Shown: positions 1 through 11,938 of the stretch, piece after piece
Position numbering within the stretch: position 1 is the first letter of the stretch
How the letters are laid out: every line of letters begins with the position of its first letter
Assembly: GCA_030867875.1 (NCBI GenBank)
Contig: JAOWCC010001634.1
Location: 102,713,321-102,777,320 of the forward strand
Length of the DNA stretch: 64,000 nt
DNA from: Actinernus sp. WN-2022
Taxonomy: Eukaryota > Cnidaria > Anthozoa > Actiniaria > Actinernidae
Reading direction: 5' to 3'
Program-made: the position numbers and the translations under genes
Notes under the pieces: model-generated
What the model was told of the DNA's origin: nothing
Databases searched by the model: none
What the model saw: only the letters and a program-made list of their open reading frames with translations

Positions 1-220
1 TATTTGAACAAAGAATGAAATTAATTTAATTACCCTGGAGCATCATCATGCTGAAACCTTTGTGTGTGACGAGTGGAGCATATATTGAAAGTGGTGTATT
101 GGTGAAAGAGAGTCAGGGTTGCGGATTTTACATCAATATTTATTAGAGATTTGCACTCGTTCCTAAGCCCCACGGTTAGGTATTTGCAACGCTCTGATTC
201 CAAAAAGTCAAATGCTCCAC

Positions 221-263
221 AAATGGGCGGAGGGGGAGGGGGGGGAGGGGGAGTGGGCAGGTT
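221..263 (+). repeat. G-rich tract, quadruplex-prone
   Basis: Runs of three to eight G separated by single A or T residues. The same tract in repeat copy B (47,161-47,217) is longer, so the site is length-unstable. Four or more G runs within 45 bases meet the usual criterion for a possible G-quadruplex. Pro-rich frames predicted on the opposite strand are shadows of this tract. Confidence 0.7.
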
Positions 264-1541
264 TGGAATCAGCTAGAGACATAACGAGTCATACTTTATA
301 AAGCCCGATTTACCATAGGATCGTTACGATCACAGTGACCGCAGCGATGATAGATAGCGATCGTAACGATCTACATATGGAAACCGATCTATAGTTCTAT
401 CCTGTCGATTGTACAATCCATGGAGCCCGTGGGAGGAGGACTGTGTGGCGGTTATGATTTCCGGGTACGAGTTTTTCACAAAAAGACAGGAGTATGGACG
501 ACTCGGAATAATAAAACATAAATCCGGATTCGTTTTCACAATAACTTGGAAAATCGGGTTTTGGAACTATACTTTCTCTGGAAACCGGGTCTGGATCCCA
601 TGGCGGCACATACGTACGTACCCATATTGTGACGAATATCTTGTTCACATATCACTGATTTATCAGTTTAGCCAAGGTTTAGCATAGTGACCGGATTTCG
701 AATTTTATACCATGGCCAGTTGAGCCACCATATTGCATGCATGAAGATCGGAGGTCTAGTCGTTGTCGATGCCATCATACAAAATGTCTCTAAAATTAAA
801 CTACATCTCAATGCGACAATTTCTATTAAATAGAAAATGGGAAGAACTAAATATCCTAAAACAATATATATAGATTCGAGAGCACCAAACTGAGCATAAA
901 ACAGACTGAATGAATCAAGTTGTGACAACCCCCGAGTTCGTACCCGACCAGTTATTCTTCATCAATAGTGGATACATTACTTTGCTATTTTAAAAAGGGA
1001 CGCTTATTTATATTTAGACTCTGCCAAAATGGTATAGATAGCAGCAAAGGCTAAATCATCCGATGTCTACAGACATTCTTCTGAGCCTATTATTCTCAGT
1101 CTTCTGAGCCTTAAACGGATTACTATTGTGGTCAACTTCTTTCTTATCAGTTGTCCCCTTAAATTATTTTAATTATAATTCAATAAAAAGGGTACAGCCA
1201 TGGCCACATAACGGACTTACATGCTCTATACCAACGCGTACACCGTACATGCAGTTATGGTGTCAGTTATTTCTAGCCAACACAGCTACGTTTTTCACAC
1301 ACCTCTACCATTTAATTAATTTTGCAAGTGCTACCCTTCCCCCATCCGGGATATTTCCATGCCTGGTATTAAAACAGCTGATTGATAGTAAACTTGCTGA
1401 ATTTGATAATCTCTCGCGAACCCAAAAGACTCAATATTGATGGAAACTTGCAAGAATATTGACTTACATTGTAGGTAAGATACCAAAGAACTACACTTAA
1501 ACAGATGTCGCATTTATGATTGGTAAATGAGAGATGGCATA

Positions 1542-1744
1542 CAGTGGCGGATCCAGGGAGTGGGTTCCCCCTTACTACTGGATATCACTCAGAAATGAAT
1601 AGCTAAATACATCAATTTCAATGTATGCTACTAAGACATGAAAAATTATCATAGAAATATCATATGGAACCTGTTACCTGAGATTGTAAGTATAGTTCTC
1701 TAGTATGACACTATTATTTTGCAAAATCCTGGATCCGTCCCTGG
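1542..1744. mobile_element. Small inverted-repeat element (MITE) inside repeat X
   Basis: It begins CAGTGGCGGATCCAGG and ends with the near reverse complement CCTGGATCCGTCCCTG, enclosing about 200 bp without coding sequence. The copy at 48,489-48,734 has the same ends but keeps a C-run and about 40 bp that are missing here. The terminal motif is typical of animal non-autonomous DNA transposons; I cannot name the family. Confidence 0.65.
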
Positions 1745-2228
1745 ATGAGTTGTCTCGGCTTCTTCATCAGTAGTGGATGACTCTAGATCGGCTAAAAAAA
1801 CGCAAAACGATCTCACAAGCGCCTAGATAGAACGAAGAACAGAATACTAAGTCCTAAGCGCCTGCGGATACTTTTTTGCGGTCTTTTTGGGCAGAACTTG
1901 AACATAAATCAACATCTCTTTAACATCAAAGTAATATATCCACTGCTGATAAAGACTGAATAGCTACTTCCAGAAAAATACTTCTATACTACTACTAGTA
2001 TTGTTTGGCACATGATACACTTTTCCGCCAGTCGGTGCCTGCATTCTCCAGCGTGTTTAGCGAAACAAATCATCCTTTAGACATAAACAGGAGACCATTA
2101 CCCGGAGCGTTATCGTTTATTTGTAGATTTTATATATACTGCCATACGTATTGTTTGCTTTCATCGCGAATGTATGCTGGTTTTAATTTGGTCGTTCGCT
2201 GCGATCACTGTAATGGTGAGTCGGCTTT

Positions 2229-2444
2229 AGGGACCGGACATTATTTAGCGGTAGTTCTCTGGTCTCACAAAATAATGACCCTCCTCTTAGATAAGTCTAT
2301 AAATATATTTAACCTATAAAAGAGGAGCATATAAGAATTTGACCCCCTCCCCTTAAATGGGAGCATAAAAAATCGTGACCCCCCCCCCCCCCCCTACAAA
2401 TCTAGTAGTCCCCCTCCCCCACCGCTAAATAATTTCAGGTCCCT
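2229..2444. mobile_element. Small inverted-repeat element, GGGACC termini
   Basis: The left end AGGGACCGGACATTATTTAG is mirrored at the right by CTAAATAATTTCAGGTCCCT. The interior has three imperfect copies of a phrase ending in TGACC followed by a C-run. The copy at 49,206-49,385 is shorter because one internal phrase is missing. Non-coding; probably a MITE nested in repeat X. Confidence 0.6.
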
Positions 2445-3017
2445 TATAGCAATCGTAGTGGTAACATGGAATCTACTCTCAAGCGGTCATAGCGATTACG
2501 ATCGCCAGGATATAATTTATTGTTGTACACGATAGCTCGGTTCAGTTCCATTTGATAGCAATATATAATCGCTACGATTGACAAGTACTTTTTTTCAGCG
2601 GTCGCTGCGATCGGAGAAACGGGCATATGGGATATAATTTAGCATGGGGAGTGTCATACTTTTTCAAACCCCCAAAAAGAGAGGGTCGTACAAAATGGGC
2701 AACTGAAAAAGGGTTGGCTGTAGGGGGAGGGACAAAATATGTCATACTTATTGTCCGGGTAGGGTTATATATTTTTAGACTTTTTCATTTCATTCTCCAT
2801 AACCAAGAGACCATCCATAACGTATGGTACGGACCTCGTACTCAGATAATGAGAGGTAGATACTTGTGACTTCCGGCACTCTTTTTCTTCGACACTTTGG
2901 AAAAGAGTTCTGACGCGACAGTTTTATAGCTATTTTCCGCACACCTGGCCGACGCCGCTCAAGTACCCTCCATCTCCCAGCCATTGTAACATGTCGATTG
3001 CCGTCCAATATACAGTT

Positions 3018-4508
3018 CACGCCTGGCATAAGTTACCAAAACCAGCACATCTTGTTTAATTCGCTGTCAAATTTAACGAAATTTTCGCATGTTAATATTA
3101 AAATGAAATAACGTCATTAGGATCAAACACGTTTGTATATTGACTTTGGTGTGACGTCATAACGAACGACTCCTTTTAAGGTCAAATTCTGCGTTACCTA
3201 TACGTTTGAAATAAAGCATGTTATCACAACAACATAAATATGTGTTTTCGATTGCCGCAATTTTAAAGTCTCTACGATAAATATTTGCTGAGTTATTAAG
3301 AACTGAAGTTTCCTGTGACGTCACATTTTCTGACGTCATGGTTCTGACATCAGTCATGCTTTCTAAATTGAATAAACATAAAAAAAGACCATATTGCGGC
3401 TATTCAGTGTACAGTAAGTACAGTTCCTCTTTAAAACCCGAAAAATACCCGAATAGTTATTTTTAAAAGACGTTTTCAAAAATATATGACGTCATAATGA
3501 CGTTTCTTCTTTTTCACTGGGAATTTTAAAGTATTTCCTCTCAAAAATCGAAAATTCTATAAACATACGGTTGTGGGTACCGATTTACTCTTTTGATTGC
3601 TAGATTGTCGTAAACAAATATTTTAAACTCTAAAAGATGAATGAAGAAGTTATTTTGTAAATGGTTCTGTATTGAATATTTCCCAAGGCCAAAACACTTG
3701 AACCTCATGGCATCAATAGATGTGATGAAACCTAGCTCACTTTCACCTTATTTTCTATTCATCTATTCACATTGTATTAGTTTTTTGCACCCATTAGTTT
3801 ATCGTAATTTGTTACCTTCCTTTATTTACCTTATCTACATCACTTTATTATTTCATCATTTTTTACCAGTATCCGTTCCATTGCGTCACTTCCTATTTAC
3901 ATATTGTGAAATCCTATATATTGTGAAATCCTATATATTGTAGCCCCCTATTTTAGAACTCTCTAGTTACAACATCTAGTACCTGAAGAAGGCTAGTTTG
4001 GCTTGCCGAAATATAGTACGTTGTTTCAGCTTTGCTATAGTCCTTGGACTTCTCGCTTCTATTTATTATTATTTGGCTGTTTAGATCTTCATACAGATCC
4101 AACGTTCAACAAGCAGGATATTCGTCCACGGTTTTTGCTTATTCGCGAGTCATTTAATATTTCCCGCCATTTTTTGGCGGGAAAATTGCAAAAATTCAAA
4201 ATTTAATAACTTTTCTCCCTCTTAACCAATCGAACTCGGGTTTTCGGTTTCTTTGTTGTCGACATGATGGGAAATTGAAAATATAAAATTTACTGATGTT
4301 CAAGGTAATTGAAAACATCGAGAAACCTAATATAAATGGATACACGACGTAACTGTGACGTCATCAAGATGTCTACGGTAGATCAAATCATCGGATTTTG
4401 TTTAGCGCGTCGGTCTTCATCATCCCACAAAAATGCAATCTTCTATGTTGGAAACTTTTGAAAATATAGCAAAGTGATAGATTTTAGGGTCATTTGTGCC
4501 AAGCGTGG
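3018..4508. other. Copy-A-specific 1.5 kb block with clustered CRE-like sites
   Basis: This block is absent from repeat copy B, where 49,959 is followed almost directly by the equivalent of 4,509. It is either an insertion in A or a deletion in B. No convincing gene: the 100-residue frame at 3,641-3,943 is a low-complexity hydrophobic string. The palindrome TGACGTCA occurs five times (3,152, 3,316, 3,331, 3,487 and 4,356). Near 3,981 there is a short phrase resembling Penelope-like element tails. Confidence 0.6.
3978..4030 (+). other. Possible Penelope-like element 3' tail motif
   Basis: The phrase ACCTGAAGAAGGCTAGTTTG, followed by a short inverted complement and CCGAAATATAGTACG, resembles the hairpin-plus-GAAAC motif that I recall downstream of many Penelope-like retroelements. 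No GIY-YIG or reverse transcriptase coding is recognisable upstream, so at most this is a 3' fragment. Assignment rests on memory of the motif only. Confidence 0.25.
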
Positions 4509-5760
4509 TTTGAAACTCAAAGACAAAAATAAAAGCCTAATCCAGTTACACTGAGATCCTATATCGAATATAACTAGTTCTCCGGATCGGAACTGATTTA
4601 AATCAGAAATCCACATTATGGAGTTCTGCGTAAACACGTTGTTCATTTGTTCCGAAAAAGCGGGCTTCCTGTGTATAACGCAATCTCAGCTGTTGACAGT
4701 TGAACTACGGCAGACCTGTTTATAAAGCTACCAAATCTCTACGAAACCACATGAAAGGTGCATATTAAGCCATTATAATTACTTTTTAACATTCCTAACA
4801 GTGAATAGTTCAACTGTAGATCATTCGGATTGACTTAGAAGTCTCATAAAGGTAGTCTATCAATTGAAAGTTGTCGGCGCTCCGGCACGGAGTAAAGATT
4901 CAACAATATGTCATCGCAAAAATACCGCTAAAAGCCACTGATTTTGTACATAATTGGTAGAAACCGATATATAATCTATCTGAAAGTATCCAGGCTTCTT
5001 TAGTATTAAATTTAACCCGATAGAAGTTTATATAATATTTTTTTCCTCTGTTCATCTCAGATTCTGTGCATTCGAACGCTGTGAGAAAAGAGAGTATTCT
5101 GACGTCGGTGCCACTTGCGTTTGGTGCCCTGGAAATTCGTAGTTTTAATTGCCCAAAAAAAATATTGCATGTATTTGAAGAAGAAACATTGCTCTTTCGC
5201 TAGGTTATACTCTAATATAGCCAGGTTATGTATCATTGGAGATTTTGGCTTCTCAATTTGGTCATTATTTTGCGTACCAAAAATGTCTAAAATCAACAAA
5301 ATAATGACAAATTGCTAAAATATTTAATTTGTAATTAAATTAAATAAACAACCCATGAAAAGAGAAATCATTATCTTTTCTTTGTACTTAGCTGCACAGT
5401 ATTGCTATAAATTTGTATTTTCATTTTTAGGCGAGCCGTTAACGATGTGTGGTATCGAGCCCCTAAAAACCGGTCTGAGAGCCGAAAAAAACGATTTTGT
5501 CGCCGTTTGGCTAAAATAAAAATCAGATTCAACTAAAAGTTATATTTATATGAATCACTCACCCAGGCCATTATTCTGAGAAAGTTTGAGGAATTTCATT
5601 TTTTCTCATCCTAAACTCTTTAGGCGATATTTACAGACGGCCGCTCTTAAACTGTCATTTGCCCTTTCAAGAAAAAGGCAAAAAACAACGAGTTACTGAC
5701 TTTTAAAGCTAAAGGCACACAAGATCAGGCATGTTTTCACAAAAGTGGGTCCTTAGGTTC
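4509..5760. repeat. Repeat X, copy A, distal arm
   Basis: 4,509-5,338 matches 49,963-50,789 directly. 4,680-5,560 matches 45,262-46,149 in reverse complement, and 5,560-5,650 and 5,645-5,750 match 43,150-43,255 and 41,085-41,190, also reversed. In copy B the same sequence therefore occurs as two inverted arms, which makes it the terminal arm of a long-inverted-repeat element. Copy A lacks the Crypton-like insertion and the palindrome found in the left arm of B, so it shows the uninterrupted order. No coding. Confidence 0.8.
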
Positions 5761-6892
5761 TGAGGCCAAAGGTAATCGAATGTACATGGAAAATACCATA
5801 AATATAGAAACATTAAAATTTTGTAAAATGTTCTTGATGGAAAACCGATGCCATAAAAAAAAATTCTTGCAGCAACAGAGCCCTAAAAAAAAATTCGAGG
5901 AAAAAAAATCCGGGTGCCCCCCCCCTCTCCATCAATTTTCAAATCCACAGGTAGCCCTACAAGAGAATGTATTATATAATGTAGGCTGCGTCACAATGAT
6001 ACGGAGATACCAAGATACAGTGATACAGTGATACGGTGATACCGTGAAACAGTGATACGGTGATACAGTGATGCAATGATATGAATATCTCAAATTTCCT
6101 TTTTTAAGTGGACGCGAAATGGCCCAGCTAAATACAGGTTTCAGTATGAAACGGACTGTTGTATGAGTCACTTGAACTCTTGCAGCCGTGGCGTGAAGCT
6201 AATTTAACGGTATTAGTATCTTTCAGCATGACTGCTTTGTCTGACTATTTTGTTATTTAATTTTAACTTTTGAACGTTACGCATTTAACATTGAGCCACT
6301 TTTTTGTCCTTGTTGAAGAAACGTTTTTGCAACACAAATAAGAAATTAACGCTGAAAGCTTTTATTCTCATTGGCAACTAGATTTAGGGACGGACCATTT
6401 GAGAATTGATGGAGAGGGGGCCCGGAATATAGAGTAAAATATAGAACATATGGGAACACACACATGCACAAAAGAAATAAAATCATAATTATGGACTAAG
6501 GAATCAGGAAATAATAGTAGTAAGTGATCTTCGATAATTGTTAAGGGAAGACTTGATGGATAGTGTGAATTGCTTCCGTATGGGGTTCGACAGAGGACCT
6601 TGAAATCTAATACTGATCGTTTTCATCGTCATGACCTTCGATCGGAAAATTGGTTTGGATTGACGAAAATAAATAAAACTGTGGAGCTAGCAAGAATACA
6701 CTTTATAGGTCCCGTTCAGATCGACTAAGTACCCTGGCTCTGGCGGGGCACGAGCACTAGTGTGAATGTAGATTTTTCACGATTCTCGCACGAAACCTGG
6801 AGCACAATGCAACCGGGCATGGGCACTACCTCCAAGGGTAGTACTCGGGCACAGTTCCCGGGCACTGGCACCTGTCTCAACAAGGTGGGGAG
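5761..6892. other. Gene-free stretch with a minisatellite
   Basis: No supportable gene. It contains a minisatellite at 5,990-6,080. A phrase close to ATTTGAAAATTGATGG appears inverted at 5,930-5,950 and direct at 6,388-6,415; a third relative lies at 40,588-40,612. These look like ends of one more dispersed inverted-repeat family, but I cannot close an element with them. Confidence 0.5.
5990..6080 (+). repeat. Minisatellite, unit about 9 bp
   Basis: About ten imperfect tandem copies of GATACAGT/GATACGGT, in places pairing into a 17-18 bp higher-order unit. The array is non-coding and probably variable in length. Confidence 0.8.
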
Positions 6893-7005
6893 CCCGGGTG
6901 GTTAAGCGTCTCACCTACCTCTGTGGCCCAGGTTCGATTCCCGATCGCGTCGCCGTATGTGAGTTGAGTTTGTTGGATGATATTCAAGAGCGCATGCCAA
7001 AAACC
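6893..7005 (+). mobile_element. tRNA-derived SINE head
   Basis: The block reads like a tRNA 5' half and T-arm. An A-box-like GTGGTTAAGCG is followed about 35 bp later by the B box GGTTCGATTCC, the internal RNA polymerase III promoter arrangement. The flanking stems do not close into a clean cloverleaf and there is no matching acceptor stem, so it is a SINE head rather than a working tRNA. The foldback element at 7,000-7,458 follows immediately. Sequence after it, ending GTTGTTGAAAAAAA near 7,628, could be the displaced SINE tail. Confidence 0.6.
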
Positions 7006-7458
7006 TTAAAGTGCATATAAGCCCAAATTATATTTGATATTGATTGTACATGAAGTGAATAGTCCAGCGGTAGAACATTTCTTGATTTAGGTGTTACGTC
7101 TACGAGATATAAAGGTTTATATTTCCCATATGCTAATGTATGATGTCATCTCCAGCATCACTTATTATACAAAAGCATGCTGGTAGAGACACATTACCAA
7201 TTTTTAAAATTCTAAGTTATGTTTGAAGCTTATAAAAGTGATTTTACAATAAAAAATAGAAAGTACCTTCATTCACAAGCACAACGAAATTCAGCAAATG
7301 TCGGTGATGACATCACACATTAGCATATTGGAAATATAAACCTTAATATCTAGTAGAGGCAACACCCAAAACAAGAAATGTTCCACCAATGGACTATCCA
7401 CTTCATGTACAATCGATAGGAAATATAATTTGGGCTTATATGCACTTTAAGGTTTTTT
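7000..7458. mobile_element. Foldback/MITE element with 165 bp arms
   Basis: Left arm 7,000-7,170 and right arm 7,287-7,458 are imperfect reverse complements, beginning AACCTTAAAGTGCATATAAG. The 115 bp centre is AT-rich. There is no coding capacity. It appears to have landed in or beside the SINE at 6,893. Confidence 0.75.
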
Positions 7459-7908
7459 TTATGATACGGACTGCTATTGTGGCGCAATGCGCTGCCATGC
7501 TGTTTACAATCATGAGTGGTCGTTAGTGACAGTCACCCTTCTCTTTGATTCTCGTTTCAGGGATGCATGTACACCTAGTGTTATCTTATAAATCCTGTAA
7601 CGAATAAAAATTGTTGTTGAAAAAAAGGTTGTTTCTTGTATGTTAAATAGTGCCTTCAAATGGTGACTGCAACAGAATCGAAGTGTCCAGAAATCGTAAA
7701 CCCCTCATATTATTATTGAAATGACACATTTGATGCATCTCTCTCTTTGAACGCGTAATGTAATATGCGCCATGCAAACCTGATGCTTTCCGATGCAACT
7801 GTAACATGCACTCGAGACAAACTTATGTCCTGTGTTGTATTTGTTTTGAGCAGTGCTATGGCACCATGCAACATCGGCGTTCATATTCTACACTAATTCT
7901 AAACTATC
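7459..7908. other. Gene-free stretch
   Basis: No open frame or RNA gene is visible. The first 170 bp, ending in an A-run near 7,628, may be the 3' part of the SINE whose head is at 6,893. Confidence 0.4.
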
Positions 7909-7911
7909 TTA

Positions 7912-8155
7912 GGCCGTGGTCACATTTGTGCTAGGAACACCTACCTAGCATGATTTTTTATACCGTATATTTTTGCCGTTCTTTTAATGCGTTTATTAGT
8001 CAACTGATCGGCTGTCAGATCGTGTTTACGTAGCCAATCAAACGTGAGAGAAGTGTTGTGTTTGCACTTCGGCGTTTTTGTAGTTTCAAGTAATTAGCAT
8101 CAATTTTCGGGAATGGTGCAATTACGTGTAGTTTAGCTCAAGTGTACCCACGGCC
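7912..8155. mobile_element. Harbinger-like MITE with TTA target duplication
   Basis: It starts GGCCGTGGTCACATTTGTGC and ends with an imperfect reverse complement (AAGTGTACCCACGGCC). TTA flanks both ends (7,909-7,911 and 8,156-8,158). A 3 bp TWA-type duplication with G/C-rich termini is characteristic of PIF/Harbinger elements. About 244 bp, non-coding. Confidence 0.65.
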
Positions 8156-9126
8156 TTAATCTGCCACTTTATCGCCCTGCCATAGTAGATATTTAGTTCT
8201 AGCCCACCAAATTGATGCTATAAGTTATGAAAATCTCTTATCAAATCCACAAAAATCAAATCTGCTAGATCCTTTAAACACAAGAATTATATAATCAACG
8301 TTTTGGTGTTTATCGTCATGTATCAAACACAAGTAATGTAAACTACCAAGATACCATCACCTTAGAGAACTGATCTTGTACCCTATGATAGTCTGCGCCA
8401 ATCTATTTTTGGCTCAGTGGACGTCACGATGCTATTTTAAGATTCGGTTCCAGCTCCTCACGGATTTTCATCGCTCCATCTCATGAATTCAACCTTGATT
8501 TCAACAAAGAAAGAGGGGCGATGGATGCGAAGCTTCAAAACTCTGAATTATGGCTCTGAATTATGTGTTGCTCCATAACCTTACTACCCGGACTGGTATG
8601 GGACGGATCTGACCTGATCTGACTTGAAGACTCGAGAAAATGAACTTTGAATTTTATTAATATAAGCTACGGAGTGTAATTTGAAAACCCGTTAAAAATA
8701 TTGCCGTTTGGATTTGACTGGGAAACTGTAGGCTGTATTAAGCCAGACCCGTAAGAAATTCGGATGTGACCTGGAAGCCGTGAAAAGAAACTGGAGTAAC
8801 CTGAATTTCGTGAAACTATCAAAGGAAATGAAGCCGTATTCCATTCAGTTTGTAGCCGGATCGGCGAGCATGGAAAGTCTTCCAAAAATTAGAATAAATT
8901 AACAATCCCGTATCGTTATTGAAACTTCGCTTACCTTATACATACTCGTTCCCTGTAGTTCATATTCATGTATAGCTAGATAACATAACTAGGGAACTGA
9001 TCGGATTATTTGCTCTTTCATCAGGCTAATAATTTTAGAAACGTTCAGTTTATAGCAAGCAAGTACACATCGATCGACTTTTGACCACATTTTTGCGAAA
9101 TTATAAATCCAGTTAATCTGAAACAC

Positions 9127-11553
9127 TAGATAGATAGATAGATAGACTGGTTTATTTGAGTCACTTCGCAGTAAGAAAACTGAATTGCGTAACTATTACA
9201 AATTGTGTACAACTCTAAATGATACTGAATAATATAATTAACTACTACAAAACTAGGTACTACTATGAGAACTACTATAGCTAGAATTATTATAAAAAAT
9301 ATATATGGCATTAAACGAATTCCTACATAACTACTACTGAATGTATGATAGCTATAGCATTATAACACGTTGTAGGCATTGCAACTGGAAATAATAAACG
9401 ATTTAGAGAACCGTTTGGTTTTTGTGCATGGGACCGAAAAAAGCCTTTGTTTCCTGAGGTTATTTCCTAATATTGGAGTTGGCTTTGGGTAGGAGATGTT
9501 TCAACTAATTCTCAGTATTCTTGCTTATTGCTTGGAACTGTTTCCTAGTTAACATTTCGTGATGGTCATGAATATAACTAATTCCTGCCTGAGCTAGTGC
9601 GTCGGTATAGCAAACCCCCGGAAAAATACAAGGCAATGCTCTCTTCTGGATACGCCTTAAGTCTTCCTGTAAGTATTTAGGGAGAGCATGGTGAAATACA
9701 GGACAAGCATAATCTATAGATGACCTTATACATACGCAATAGTAAGCTACAAGATCGTTCGTTGTAACGCGAGCACGTTTAAGCTGTACCAAAAAGTACA
9801 GTTTCCGAGAGGCTCTTTTAACAAGGTCTTCAATGTGATCATTCCATGTTAGCTTGGAGTTAATCGTTACGCCCAGTAGCTTTGTACTGGTCACGGTGCT
9901 TGATGGGTTTCCCCTCGATGAAAACTGTTGGGAGAGATTCCTCCTGAGCTGAGCGGCTGAAACTGATAATAAGATCTTTGGTCTTGTCGCAGTTGAGCTG
10001 AAACAAATTCTTTTTTGACCAATCGTGAACTTGGTCGGCTATAAGCTGCGCTTTGCTTTGCTCACCTTTGGCAATAGTCTCACACACTGTAGTGTCGTCT
10101 ACGTATTTCCAAATGCTGAATGGATCTGAGATGGAGAGGTCATTTATCATGACCAGGAACAACCATGGACCCAGCTTGGTCCCCTGGGGCACGCCGGAGG
10201 GGATTGCGTCCCACTCTGAAAAACAGCTCTGACCCAATTTGACCCTCTGTGATCTGCATGTGAGGAAGCTTATAACCCAGTTAATGATACTATTAGGGAT
10301 GTCCATCTGCTTCAATTTGATAATAAGCAGAGAATGATCTATTAGATCAAACGCTTTACGATAGTCAAAGAGTAAAACTCGTGATGTAGAGCCCGTACCA
10401 TCGGTGTCCCCCAACCATTATGGAGCATACTTATCAACGCCATGACGGTAGAAGAGCCTGAGATTGTCCCAAACTGATTAGGGTCGATAGTTTTAACAAC
10501 AGCAGGCTTGATGTAGTCGGTTACAACAAAATCCTCAGCAACTTTAGATAGAGAGGGCGTGAGTGAAATTGGACGGAGTTCCTTTTTTGGATCTGTGACT
10601 TGCTTAACTTTGGGAAGTGGGGTTATGTCTGCAAGTTTCCAGACTGAAGGTAGTTTCTGTTCTCTGAAAGAAGCGTTCAAGATGTCAGTGACAGGTTCCA
10701 CTAGGAGGTCTGCGTACTCTTTAAAGAGCCAATTAGGGAGGCCATCTGGACCCGAGGCTTAATACTTGTTTAGATGAAGTAATGCCTCATAGACGCGGTG
10801 TATGGGAACTTCTAGGAACTCCGCGTCATCTTCCAGAGTTAGACGAGCAGTACTAGAATCGAGTGGTTCAAATACTTGCAGTGGTTCTAAAAGGGCAGCG
10901 TTAATAGCATTAGCTATTTCATGTCGGGACATGTCCTCAAAATCAGGAACTGCCAGAACATTTAGCAGGTCCGTGGTTTCTTTATTGGAACCGCTCAATT
11001 TTTTAACTTCCTTCCACCATTGACGGGGGTTGACGCCTTTCATGTCATGGACTTTTGAGGCATAGTACCTTGATTTACAGAGTTTTCTTTCCCTGTTGAC
11101 CGCATTTCGGTATACCTTATATAGAAGGCCTTCTTTATTTGAATGGAAGGCAACTTGACGCAGGCGTATCAGTTCTTTAAGTTTAACAGTCATCCAGGGT
11201 ACATCCTTAGGGTAGACTTTGATTGACTTCACAGGCATGATGTTGTTCATACCGATCTTCACCAGCTCCTCAAAGGTTGTGAGTTTACCCTCACAGTCAT
11301 TTTGGGTGTTGATAATGGACCAATCAACATTAATGAAGTAGCGGCCGAGTGACATTTTGCTACTCTCCTTCATGTCCCGTACAGTGATATATTTACTAGT
11401 AGACTGCCCTCGTACTCTTGCTATGGGATTCAACAAGACGGTACTGTGATCAGAGAGCCCAAAAGGGGGAACAATATCGGGTGACGAGAAAAATTGAGCC
11501 ATGTTAGTAAGAATCAGATCAAGAGTCGCTTGACTAACGAGAGTCTCTTGACT
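9127..11553 (-). mobile_element. 5'-truncated CR1/Jockey-type LINE inserted in E1
   Basis: The other E1 copy (junction at 37,118) gives the uninterrupted site, so the limits are good to a few bases. Its 3' tail is a short TCTA-type array, read on the plus strand as TAGATAGATAGATAG at 9,127-9,145. The 5' end starts inside the endonuclease domain, so this is a typical truncated target-primed insertion. The coding part is described separately. Confidence 0.85.
9505..11530 (-). pseudogene. LINE ORF2 remnant: endonuclease end plus reverse transcriptase
   Basis: Reading from 11,530 leftward come the C-terminal endonuclease motif (TLDLILTN, then LSDHST), a linker, and reverse transcriptase blocks: LRPISLTPSLSK, DYRKAFDLIDH, SGVPQGTKLGPWLF and the catalytic box KYVDDTT. 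The usual C-terminal region with KLLGVTINSKLTWNDH follows. Breaks seen: an in-frame TAA at 10,759-10,761 just before the conserved ASGPDG segment, a frameshift near 10,400 and another near 9,890. The protein reverse-transcribed its own RNA at the target site; this copy cannot. The YVDD-type box and domain order place it in the CR1/Jockey group; exact clade not determined. Confidence 0.85.
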
Positions 11554-11938
11554 AACTGACTGAGTTTGGAATTATCGTAAACAGACGCTTACAGTTATCT
11601 AAAGAAATTATAAACAGAACCTATAATATCGTAAATAATCGGACATGCTTTTGCAACACCGTAATCAATATGAATCTGTAGAGTAACTGTCGTGAAAGTA
11701 GAAAATTGTGAATGCTTTGCCTTTTACTGAATAAAACACTGAATTGAATGCATTCTTCTGCTCTCGCCGCCCGCCGGGCCATTCGGACACGTGACACCCA
11801 CAACCAATCGGATAGAGTGGTAAAAATAGTCCAACTAATTTATGCAAGCTAAAAATAAATCGGCGCAGTAAGACTATCATGGGGGGAGAGGCTAGTATGG
11901 GGGATCGGTTCTCTTAGGTGATGGTCTCTTGAAACTAC

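Larger units (their letters stand above)
1..3017. repeat. Long repeat X, copy A, proximal part
   Basis: This stretch matches 46,938-49,959 in the same orientation almost base for base, with scattered substitutions, short indels and different lengths of G or C runs. No open frame in it looks like a protein: the longest ones are short, begin at non-ATG codons or run through low-complexity tracts, and both copies carry the same meaningless frames. It holds nested small inverted-repeat elements (1,542-1,744 and 2,229-2,444). Homology to copy B stops at 3,017 and resumes at 4,509. Copy A runs off the left edge of the window. The repeat is probably a non-autonomous DNA element or part of a segmental duplication; its class is unknown. 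Confidence 0.85.
8347..11931. mobile_element. DNA transposon E1, copy 1, split by a LINE
   Basis: Inverted ends CAAGATACCATCACC (left) and GGTGATGGTCTCTTG (right) are flanked by AAACTAC at 8,340-8,346 and 11,932-11,938. Removing the LINE insertion (9,127-11,553) leaves 1,158 bp that aligns end to end with the second copy at 36,327-37,485. The element encodes nothing recognisable, so it must be mobilised in trans. The second copy has a perfect 8 bp target duplication, which fits the hAT superfamily; the superfamily assignment is inference. Confidence 0.85.

Noticed and set aside
397..928. Conserved short frames shared by both X copies (397-648, 409-687, 668-928)
   Set aside because: They overlap on opposite strands and are conserved only because the whole DNA repeat is; no domain and no codon-like pattern of change.
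3641..3943. Small membrane protein frame
   Set aside because: Low-complexity hydrophobic string in AT-rich DNA, no domain, no related frame in another copy.
5990..6080. CRISPR-like array
   Set aside because: Units are contiguous 9 bp tandem repeats without spacers, in a eukaryotic context.
6893..6967. tRNA gene
   Set aside because: A and B boxes are present, but acceptor and anticodon stems do not pair and the sequence runs into repeat DNA; a SINE fits better.
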